A stretch of DNA of 64,000 nucleotides. Source: Thauera carbonicopians. Lineage in GTDB: Bacteria > Pseudomonadota > Gammaproteobacteria > Burkholderiales > Rhodocyclaceae. The stretch covers positions 1 to 64,000 of the forward strand of contig NZ_JANUXN010000009.1 in NCBI RefSeq assembly GCF_025699485.1, given 5' to 3'. Positions 57,649 through 64,000 of the stretch are shown here, piece by piece (positions within the stretch are counted from its first letter, which is position 1; each line of letters opens with the position of its first letter). Below the pieces are notes generated by a model. The model was not told the origin of the DNA. It saw only the letters and a list, made by a program, of their open reading frames with translations, and ran no database searches. Both the position numbers and the translations under genes were made by a program.

Positions 57649-59421
57649 TCAGTCCGTGCCTTCTTCGGCCTCCGTGCTCTGTGCCGCCTCTGCAGCCGAA
57701 CTGCCTTCTCCCAGGGCCGCGATCATGCGTGCGGCTTTTGCGATCTGCCGCGCGGCGCGGCGGGTGAGGCTGGCGAGCCGCAACCAGTCCTGCATCGTGC
57801 GGATGTCCAGGCGGGCGTGCGCGCCGGCGAGGAACAGGGCTTCCTTCAGGGCCTGATAGGACGTTTCCATTTCGTCGAGGCGCACCGATACCGCGCCGGG
57901 GCTGAAACCGTCGTGCAGGGGGACGGCAGCATCGGCCAGATTGGTGAGGGCGTGGCGGAAGGCTTCGATCTCGGTACGAAAGCCCGGGACCGTCGAGTCC
58001 GGGAGATCCAGCTCTCCGGCCAGGCCGGCTGCTTCCTGCAGCAGCACCACGGCGGTCTCCTGGTAGCGCAGCGTGCGCAGGCTGTGGGCGAGTTGCTCGA
58101 CGAGTGCCGGCGGAAGCCGTGCGCCGCTGAGCCGATGGGCATAGTCACTGATCGCCGGCGCCAGAGCCTGCAAGGATGAGGTTTCGCGCCTGACGCCCGC
58201 CTCGTCCGGTGGCTGGCGTGTGATGGCTGCCAGCCCGGCAATGGCGAATTCCTGCGAGCGCGACAACTCCAGGCGCAGCGCGCGCATGGCGAGATCGGGG
58301 ATCGTCAGCGAGTTCGCATCCAGATGCTGCGGCCGGGCTGCCTCTTCTTCGCGGGTACGGAACAGGCGCTCGAGCAGGCCTGGCATGCCGGGTGCCAGCG
58401 GTACCATCAGCAGCACGCCGAGTGCGTTGAAGGTGGTGTGGAACAGCACGATCATCAGCGCCGGCGTCGCTGGTTGTTCGAGCACGCCGCGCAGCCAGTC
58501 CGCTAGGCCGATCAGCAGCGGCAGCAGCAACAGCGCCACGATACCGGTCACCACGTTGAACAGTACGTGCGCTGCCGCCAGTCGGCGTGCTGCGGCGGTG
58601 GCGCCGATGGCCGCCAGCACGGCGGTGGAGGTGGTGCCGATGTTGGTGCCGATCACGATCGCGCAAGCCGCCTCCACCGACAGCAGGCCACCTTGCGCCG
58701 CCGTGATGACGATGGCGATGACTGCCGCCGAGGTCTGCATGAGGACGGTGAGCAGCGTGCCGATGCCGATCAGTATCAGCCAGCCGGCAAGGCCCGGGGC
58801 GATGAAATCCTGCAGGTCCACCATGCCGCCGATGCCGGAGAAACCATCCTTGAGTACGCCGATGCCGAGGAACAGGATGCCGAAGCCGGCCAGCGCCTGC
58901 CCCAGCGAACGTTCGCGCAGCGTCCGGCCGGCCAGCATCAGTATGGCGCCGATACCGGCGAAGGGCAGGGAGAAGGTGTCGATCTTGAAGCCGAAGCCGA
59001 GTATTGCCACCAGCCACGCGTTCATCGTCGAGCCCAGATTCGAGCCGAATATGACCCACAAGGCATTCTTCAGCGGCAGCAGGCCGGTGTTGACGAAGCC
59101 GATGCTGGCAACGGTGACGGCGGTGGACGACTGCACCAGTGCCGTGATCAGGTAGCCGGCCGCCAGGCCGCGCGGAGCCGTGGCGGTGCCGCGCTGGAGC
59201 AGGCCTTCCAGCGCGCGGCCGGCGGCCAGCTTCAGACCCTCAGTCATCATGTTCATGCCGATCAGGAACAGGCCGATGCCGCCGATGAGTGCGGCGAACA
59301 GCGCGAAGGGCGTGGCGGCGGTTTCCAGGACGGTTCTCCGGCATGGTTTGCGGACGGCCAAGCGTAATACCGATGCCGGCCGCCGCAAAGCGAGCCCGGT
59401 ATCGCGAAGGCGGGCGCACAT
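57649..59421 (-). CDS. Na/Pi cotransporter family protein with PhoU-like C-terminal domain
   Basis: Membrane protein of about 590 residues related to NptA/YjbB phosphate transporters. Two Na/Pi repeats are seen, each with the QSS/T motif: ALVQSSTAVTVASIGF and LMQTSAAVIAIVITAAQGG. Also GSNLGSTMNAW and GTNIGTTSTAVLAAIGA. The C-terminal third (about 390-560) is helical and PhoU-like. The start is uncertain: conserved sequence begins around ETAATPFALFAALIGG near base 59330, no well-placed ATG or GTG lies there, and the ATG chosen here adds a basic 35-residue prefix. Confidence 0.82.
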   Translation of the reverse strand: MCARLRDTGLALRRPASVLRLAVRKPCRRTVLETAATPFALFAALIGGIGLFLIGMNMMTEGLKLAAGRALEGLLQRGTATAPRGLAAGYLITALVQSSTAVTVASIGFVNTGLLPLKNALWVIFGSNLGSTMNAWLVAILGFGFKIDTFSLPFAGIGAILMLAGRTLRERSLGQALAGFGILFLGIGVLKDGFSGIGGMVDLQDFIAPGLAGWLILIGIGTLLTVLMQTSAAVIAIVITAAQGGLLSVEAACAIVIGTNIGTTSTAVLAAIGATAAARRLAAAHVLFNVVTGIVALLLLPLLIGLADWLRGVLEQPATPALMIVLFHTTFNALGVLLMVPLAPGMPGLLERLFRTREEEAARPQHLDANSLTIPDLAMRALRLELSRSQEFAIAGLAAITRQPPDEAGVRRETSSLQALAPAISDYAHRLSGARLPPALVEQLAHSLRTLRYQETAVVLLQEAAGLAGELDLPDSTVPGFRTEIEAFRHALTNLADAAVPLHDGFSPGAVSVRLDEMETSYQALKEALFLAGAHARLDIRTMQDWLRLASLTRRAARQIAKAARMIAALGEGSSAAEAAQSTEAEEGTD

Positions 59422-59531
59422 AGCCGTGGCGTATTGTTGCGTCGCGAGAAACGGCCCTATGGGAAAACCCCGAAGTCGTGGCTGAAGCGCAGGCACTTCA
59501 CGGCATCTAGCAGATACCGCAATGCAATAAA

Positions 59532-59545
59532 TTGATTTTTATCAT
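59532..59545 (+). promoter_or_regulatory. FNR/ANR-type box upstream of the cytochrome oxidase operon
   Basis: TTGATTTTTATCAT matches the TTGAT-N4-ATCAA consensus at nine of ten defined positions. It lies about 80 bp before coxB, with TATGAT at 59562-59567 as a possible -10, so the site would overlap the -35 region. That position would suit repression without oxygen, but activation from a start further downstream cannot be excluded. Confidence 0.65.
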
Positions 59546-59624
59546 AACCCCGTGTTGCGAATATGATTTTTGCTATGGCACCATCAATCGCACAGACCAA
59601 AACTGCGGTGTGTAGGGGGTGGTC

Positions 59625-60461
59625 ATGGAACGTGTCAGTCGCATCACGGGTGCTCTGCTAGCCGTTGGCCTGTCCTGTCCTGCATTTGCGCAGGACGCTC
59701 CTGCGCGCTACAACCTCCAGGCGCCGGTCACCGGTGTCGCCGAGCAGATCCACGACATGCATACCCTGATGCTGTTGATCTGTCTGGTCATTTTCATCGG
59801 TGTGTTCAGCGTGATGTTCTGGGCGGTGCTCCGCCACCGCAAGTCCAGGGGTGCGGTCGCTGCCAATTTCCATGAGAACACCGCGGTCGAGATCGCCTGG
59901 ACCGTCATTCCCATCCTGATCCTGCTCGGCATGGCCTGGCCCGCGACCCGGACCGTGATCGAGATGAAGGACACCTCCAATCCCGACATCACGGTCAAGG
60001 CCACCGGTTACCAGTGGAAATGGGGTTATGACTACCTGCAGGGCGAAGGCGAAGGCATCCGCTTCCTGTCCAGCCTGTCCACGCCGCGCGAGCAGATCGA
60101 AGGCGGCGCACCCAAGGGCGAAGCCTATCTGCTGGAAGTCGACCGGCCGCTGGTGGTGCCGGTGGGCAAGAAGGTGCGGGTGCTGCTGACGGCCAACGAC
60201 GTCATCCATTCGTGGTGGGTGCCGGCCTTCGGCGTCAAGCAGGATGCCATTCCCGGCTTCATCCGCGACACCTGGTTCCGTGCCGATAAGGAAGGGGTCT
60301 ACCGGGGCAACTGTGCCGAGCTGTGCGGCCGCGATCACGGCTTCATGCCGATCGAGGTCCATGTGCTGTCGGCCGAGAAGTACACCGAGTGGGTACAGCA
60401 GCAGGCAGCGGCAGCGGGTGCGGAGCAGGTATCGCTGGCGCCGCAGTCGCCAGCCCTGTAA
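59625..60461 (+). CDS. coxB: Cytochrome c oxidase subunit II
   Basis: CuA-carrying subunit that takes electrons from cytochrome c for the aa3-type oxidase. It is 278 residues. A signal peptide (ALLAVGLSCPAFAQD) is followed by two transmembrane helices (about 40-65 and 80-105) and a periplasmic cupredoxin domain. The CuA ligands are complete in CAELCGRDHGFM plus an upstream His in NDVIHSWW. There is no fused cytochrome c domain. AGGGGGTGG precedes the ATG, and a GTG two codons earlier is less likely. Confidence 0.94.
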   Translation: MERVSRITGALLAVGLSCPAFAQDAPARYNLQAPVTGVAEQIHDMHTLMLLICLVIFIGVFSVMFWAVLRHRKSRGAVAANFHENTAVEIAWTVIPILILLGMAWPATRTVIEMKDTSNPDITVKATGYQWKWGYDYLQGEGEGIRFLSSLSTPREQIEGGAPKGEAYLLEVDRPLVVPVGKKVRVLLTANDVIHSWWVPAFGVKQDAIPGFIRDTWFRADKEGVYRGNCAELCGRDHGFMPIEVHVLSAEKYTEWVQQQAAAAGAEQVSLAPQSPAL

Positions 60462-60498
60462 TCGCTACTCCGCCGCAGTTTGACAGGAGGACCTCCGC

Positions 60499-62079
60499 AT
60501 GGCCGCCGTCACACATGATCAGCTTCAGGAGCACCACCATGGTCCGACCGGCCTGATGCGCTGGCTCACGACGACCAATCATAAAGACATCGGCACGATG
60601 TACATGATCTTCAGCTTCATCATGTTCCTGTCCGGGGGGGTGATGGCGCTGACGATCCGCACCGAGCTGTTCCAGCCCGGCCTGCAGGTCGTGGAGCCGG
60701 AGTTCTTCAACCAGCTCACGACCATGCACGGCCTGGTGATGGTGTTCGGCGCCATCATGCCGGCCTTCGTCGGCTTCGCGAACTGGATGATTCCGCTGAT
60801 GATCGGCGCCAGCGACATGGCCTTCGCGCGCATGAACAACTGGAGCTTCTGGCTGCTGCCGCCGGCCGCGCTGTTGCTGCTCGGCTCCTTCTTCGTGCCC
60901 GGCGGCGCCTCCGCTGCCGGATGGACGCTGTATGCGCCGCTGTCGGTGCAGATGGGCATGGGCATGGACATGGCGATCTTCGCCATCCACATCATGGGTG
61001 TCAGCTCGATCATGGGCGCGATCAACATCGTCGTCACGGTGCTCAACATGCGTGCGCCCGGCATGACGCTGATGAAGATGCCGCTGTTCTGCTGGACCTG
61101 GCTCATCACCGCCTACCTGCTGATCGCGGTGATGCCGGTGCTGGCCGGCGCCGTGACGATGATCCTGACCGACCGCCATTTCGGCACCAGCTTCTTCAAC
61201 GCCGCGGGCGGCGGCGACCCGGTCATGTACCAGCACATCTTCTGGTTCTTCGGCCACCCGGAGGTCTACATCATGATCCTCCCGGCCTTCGGCATCGTCA
61301 GCCAGATCATTCCCGCCTTCGCGCGCAAGCCGCTGTTCGGTTACGCCTCGATGGTCTATGCCACGGCTTCCATCGCCATCCTGTCCTTCGTCGTGTGGGC
61401 GCACCACATGTTCGCCACCGGCATGCCGGCCGCAGGCCAGCTCTTCTTCATGTATGCGACGATGCTGATCGCGGTGCCCACCGGTGTGAAGGTGTTCAAC
61501 TGGGTGGCGACGATGTGGCGCGGCTCGATGACTTTCGAGACGCCGATGCTGTGGGCCACCGGCTTCATCTTCGTGTTCACGATCGGCGGCTTCACCGGCC
61601 TCATCTGCGCCATCGCGCCGATCGACATCCAGGTACAGGACACCTATTACGTCGTCGCGCACTTCCATTACGTACTGGTGGCGGGTTCGCTGTTCGCGCT
61701 GTTCGCCGGCGCCTATTACTGGCTGCCCAAGTGGACCGGCCGCATGCCTAGCGAGAGTCTCGGCAAGCTGCATTTCTGGTGTTCGATGGTGTTCTTCAAC
61801 ATCACCTTCTTTCCGATGCATTTCCTCGGCCTCGCCGGCATGCCGCGCCGCATTCCCGACTATGCGCTGCAGTTCGCCGATTTCAATGCCATGGCTACGA
61901 TCGGTGCGTTCGGTTTCGGCCTGTCACAGCTGATCTTCATTGCCGTGGTGGTCAAGTGCGCGCGCGGCAGCGGCGAGCGTGCGGCAGCGCGTGCCTGGGA
62001 AGGTGCCGAGGGGCTGGAATGGACAGTGCCTTCGCCGGCGCCGCATCACACGTTCGAGGAGGCGCCGGTCGTGAAGTGA
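60499..62079 (+). CDS. coxA: Cytochrome c oxidase subunit I
   Basis: Haem-copper catalytic subunit: low-spin haem a, and the haem a3-CuB centre reducing oxygen while pumping protons. It is 526 residues with 12 predicted helices. Ligand motifs: TMHGLVMVFG (haem a His), WFFGHPEVYIMILPAFG (CuB His with the cross-linked Tyr), VWAHHMFATGMP (CuB His pair), and HFHYVLVAGSLFALFAG (haem His pair). The ASDMAFARMNN segment fits the D-channel type A oxidases. AGGAGGACC precedes the ATG. Confidence 0.96.
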   Translation: MAAVTHDQLQEHHHGPTGLMRWLTTTNHKDIGTMYMIFSFIMFLSGGVMALTIRTELFQPGLQVVEPEFFNQLTTMHGLVMVFGAIMPAFVGFANWMIPLMIGASDMAFARMNNWSFWLLPPAALLLLGSFFVPGGASAAGWTLYAPLSVQMGMGMDMAIFAIHIMGVSSIMGAINIVVTVLNMRAPGMTLMKMPLFCWTWLITAYLLIAVMPVLAGAVTMILTDRHFGTSFFNAAGGGDPVMYQHIFWFFGHPEVYIMILPAFGIVSQIIPAFARKPLFGYASMVYATASIAILSFVVWAHHMFATGMPAAGQLFFMYATMLIAVPTGVKVFNWVATMWRGSMTFETPMLWATGFIFVFTIGGFTGLICAIAPIDIQVQDTYYVVAHFHYVLVAGSLFALFAGAYYWLPKWTGRMPSESLGKLHFWCSMVFFNITFFPMHFLGLAGMPRRIPDYALQFADFNAMATIGAFGFGLSQLIFIAVVVKCARGSGERAAARAWEGAEGLEWTVPSPAPHHTFEEAPVVK

Positions 62080-62171
62080 GCCGGTGCAGGGTTCGGGGTG
62101 AGCGGGGAGCGAGGGTGGAGACGATCGGGAGAGGGAGGCTTGCTCTCCGCCTCACCGCCAGCAAAACGAGG

Positions 62172-62297
62172 ATGGACGACATGACGCGCAGCGACGACCG
62201 CAGGGCAGCCAACCGGCGTATCGGCCTGGTGCTGGCTGCGGTCGCTTTCGCCTTCTTCGTCTTCGTGATCCTCAAGTACAAGGTGTTCGGCCAATGA
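62172..62297 (+). CDS. Cytochrome oxidase small assembly protein (41 residues)
   Basis: A very small membrane protein: a charged N-terminus (MDDMTRSDDRRAANRR), one transmembrane helix (about 17-34, IGLVLAAVAFAFFVFVIL) and KYKVFGQ. Its place between coxA and ctaG, with a stop overlapping the ctaG ATG, matches the small assembly ORF of betaproteobacterial oxidase operons. The ATG follows GAGG. A second in-frame ATG lies three codons later. Confidence 0.75.
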   Translation: MDDMTRSDDRRAANRRIGLVLAAVAFAFFVFVILKYKVFGQ

Positions 62298-62893
62298 CTG
62301 CGCATGCGAAGCGTCGCCTCGCCGCGGACAACCGCCGCCTGTTGCTGCGCCTGGCCATATCGGCGGTGGCGATGTTCGGCTTCGGTTTCCTGCTCGTGCC
62401 CTTCTACGAAAAGATCTGCGAAGTCACCGGCATCAACAACTTCCTGCGCCCGGAAGCCGAGCAGGGTGCGCGTGCGGTGGGCAATACGCAGGTCGATGCC
62501 AGCCGCAGCATCCTGGTCCAGTTCGATGCCAATCTGCACGATCTGCCGTGGCGCTTCCAGCCGCTGCAGCGCTCGATCGAGGTGCATCCGGGCGAACTGG
62601 TCCAGGTCGAATACGAAGTGTCGAACACGCGCGACGTGCCGGTCACCGGCCAGGCGGTGCCAAGCTACGGTCCGCAGGTCGCCGGGCGCCACTTCAACAA
62701 GCTGGACTGTTTCTGCTTCGCGCAGCAGACGCTGGCGCCGGGAGAGCGCCGCGTCATGCCGGTGGTGTTCGTCATTGACCCCGCGTTGCCGGAGGACGTC
62801 ACGGTCATCACGCTGTCGTACACCTTCTTCGAGCTGCAGGGGCGCAACACGGCGGCTGCGGCGACGGTTGCAGCGCCGGTGTCGGGAGGCTGA
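62294..62893 (+). CDS. ctaG: Cytochrome c oxidase assembly protein CtaG (Cox11 family)
   Basis: Membrane-anchored copper chaperone that delivers copper to the CuB site of subunit I. It is 199 residues. An N-terminal anchor (about 16-38) is followed by a periplasmic immunoglobulin-like domain with the copper-binding LDCFCFAQQTL motif and VPVTGQAVPSYGP. VPFYEKICEVTGINN after the anchor is a Cox11 hallmark. It overlaps the preceding small ORF by four bases. Confidence 0.94.
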   Translation: MTAHAKRRLAADNRRLLLRLAISAVAMFGFGFLLVPFYEKICEVTGINNFLRPEAEQGARAVGNTQVDASRSILVQFDANLHDLPWRFQPLQRSIEVHPGELVQVEYEVSNTRDVPVTGQAVPSYGPQVAGRHFNKLDCFCFAQQTLAPGERRVMPVVFVIDPALPEDVTVITLSYTFFELQGRNTAAAATVAAPVSGG

Positions 62894-62896
62894 GCG

Positions 62897-63121
62897 GTGG
62901 GCACGGGGCGCGACGAAGCCACGCCTGGAGCGCCGCGCCAGGCCGGTTTCTGGGCGACGATGCGCGCCGTGCTGTGGTCCTTCTTCGGCGTGCGCAAGCG
63001 GCAGGCCTATCTGGACGACGCCGGATCGCTGAATCCGCTCGCCGTGGTCGCCGCCGGTGTGCTGGCGGGGGCGATCTTCATCATCACCATCGTCGTCGTG
63101 GTACAGGTGGTGCTCGCCTAG
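62897..63121 (+). CDS. DUF2970 domain-containing small membrane protein
   Basis: Protein of 74 residues with a GTG start three bases after ctaG. It has the DUF2970 pattern: RAVLWSFFGVRKRQAYLDDA followed by one C-terminal transmembrane helix (about 50-72, VVAAGVLAGAIFIITIVVVV). Its function is unknown. It sits inside oxidase operons of related bacteria, which suggests a role in oxidase assembly or stability (inference). Confidence 0.8.
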   Translation: MGTGRDEATPGAPRQAGFWATMRAVLWSFFGVRKRQAYLDDAGSLNPLAVVAAGVLAGAIFIITIVVVVQVVLA

Positions 63122-63144
63122 CGGCACCGAACAGGGAGAAAGCC

Positions 63145-64000
63145 ATGAGTCAGACAACAGCCGCTCGGGGGTTCGACCATTACTTCGTGCCCGAACCGTC
63201 GACCTATCCCATCTTCGGCTCGGTTGCGCTGCTGCTGTTCGGCGCCGGGGCCGCACTGTGGCTCAACGACGTGCCGGCCGGGCCGTGGGTTTTCTTTGCC
63301 GGCGTGGCGATCCTGATCTACATGTTGTTCGGCTGGTTCGGCCAGGTGGTGCGCGAATCCGAGTCCGGCCGCTACGGCAGGCGGGTGGGGCTGTCCTTCC
63401 GCTGGTCGATGGGCTGGTTCATCTTCTCGGAAGTGATGTTCTTCGCCGCCTTCTTCGGCGCGCTGTTCTATGCCCGCGTGCTGTCCGTGCCCTGGCTGGC
63501 CTCGGGCGACAACGAGACGCTGCTGTGGCAGGGTTTCAGCAGTGTCTGGCCCACCGCCGGGCCTTATACGCCGAGCGGCGCAGAGGCCTTCACGCCGATG
63601 GGTGCCTGGGGCATCCCGGCGATCAACACGCTGATCCTGCTGACTTCGGGTGTCACGCTGACCTGGGCGCACCATGGCCTGCGCGCCGAGCGGCGCGGCC
63701 AGCTCAAGGCGGGGCTGGTCGCCACCATCGTGCTCGGCTTGATCTTCCTCGGCCTGCAGATCTATGAATACGGGCATGCCTATGCCGAGCTCAATCTGCG
63801 GCTCGACAGCGGCATCTATGGCGCGACCTTCTACCTGCTCACCGGCTTCCACGGCCTGCACGTCACCATCGGCGTGATCATGCTGACGGTGATGCTGGCG
63901 CGCGCGCTGGCAGGCCATTTCAGTCCGCAGCACCACTTCGGTTTCGAGGCTGCGGCCTGGTACTGGCATTTCGTCGATGTGGTATGGCTGATCCTGTTCG
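63145..64000 (+). CDS. coxC: Cytochrome c oxidase subunit III, 3' truncated by window
   Basis: Polytopic subunit III of the aa3 oxidase, needed for stable proton pumping. 285 residues are visible and the frame runs off the right edge, so only the last few residues are missing. Markers: FVPEPSTYPIFGSVALLLFG at the start, SMGWFIFSEVMFFAAFFGALFY with the conserved Glu, LTGFHGLHVTIGVIML and the terminal AAAWYWHFVDVVWLILF. AGGGAG lies about eight bases before the ATG. Confidence 0.95.
   Translation, partial: MSQTTAARGFDHYFVPEPSTYPIFGSVALLLFGAGAALWLNDVPAGPWVFFAGVAILIYMLFGWFGQVVRESESGRYGRRVGLSFRWSMGWFIFSEVMFFAAFFGALFYARVLSVPWLASGDNETLLWQGFSSVWPTAGPYTPSGAEAFTPMGAWGIPAINTLILLTSGVTLTWAHHGLRAERRGQLKAGLVATIVLGLIFLGLQIYEYGHAYAELNLRLDSGIYGATFYLLTGFHGLHVTIGVIMLTVMLARALAGHFSPQHHFGFEAAAWYWHFVDVVWLILF

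Overview
This is a GC-rich, densely coded chromosomal segment from a betaproteobacterium. Gene content and order (glyQS-gmhB-plsC, a phasin under a strong promoter, mlaFED-mlaA-mlaCB-ibaG-murA, his-hinT-tatABC, gph-trpEGDC, an aa3 oxidase operon with a small assembly ORF and a DUF2970 gene) fit Rhodocyclales/Zoogloeaceae (Azoarcus, Aromatoleum or Thauera relatives). That placement is inferred from gene order and protein style only. No rRNA, tRNA, CRISPR, IS element or prophage was seen. The window looks like core chromosome. The least ordinary block is an MSHA-type pilus or pseudopilus locus.

Layout. 1-2.5 kb: 3' part of an RND efflux pump. 2.6-7.1 kb (+): glyQ, glyS, gmhB, plsC. 7.1-11.3 kb (-): phasin, enoyl-CoA hydratase, lptA, lptC, kdsD. 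11.4-21.1 kb (-): nine tightly overlapping genes for a type IV pilus/MSHA-like machine (secretin, ATPase, inner-membrane platform, PilMNO-like proteins, a MshK-like protein, three prepilin-like proteins). 21.3-28.4 kb (+): Mla phospholipid transport, a YadGH-type ABC exporter, ibaG, murA. 28.5-28.9 kb (-): rnk. 29.1-35.9 kb: histidine genes split into hisGD (+), hisC (-) and hisBHAFIE (+), followed by hinT and tatABC (to 37.8 kb). 38.0-39.2 kb (-): DegS/AlgW-like protease. 39.3-45.4 kb (+): Nif3-like protein, DUF2889 protein, sucCD, FHA protein, metallo-hydrolase, rpe. 45.4-50.3 kb (+): gph and trpEGDC with a candidate Trp leader peptide. 50.4-55.6 kb (+): tamB, msrA, an FKBP isomerase. 55.7-59.4 kb (-): recQ and a Na/Pi-type transporter. 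59.6 kb to the end (+): cytochrome c oxidase operon coxB-coxA-small ORF-ctaG-DUF2970-coxC (cut by the window end).

Functional themes. Several blocks build or maintain the cell envelope: heptose and Kdo precursors (gmhB, kdsD), LPS export (lptCA), phospholipid synthesis and trafficking (plsC, mla), peptidoglycan (murA), outer-membrane assembly (tamB), Tat export and periplasmic proteolysis. Others are central biosynthesis (His, Trp, succinyl-CoA synthetase, ribulose-phosphate epimerase). The phasin indicates polyhydroxyalkanoate storage. An FNR-type box ahead of the aa3 oxidase suggests oxygen-responsive respiration, consistent with a facultative denitrifier-like lifestyle (inference).

Regulatory signals are unusually legible. 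The phasin has a perfect TTGACA-16-TATAAT promoter flanked by TGC/GCA palindromes. Many transcription units begin a short distance after a TAnAAT hexamer. Several intrinsic terminators are visible, including one between tatA and tatB and one upstream of rnk.
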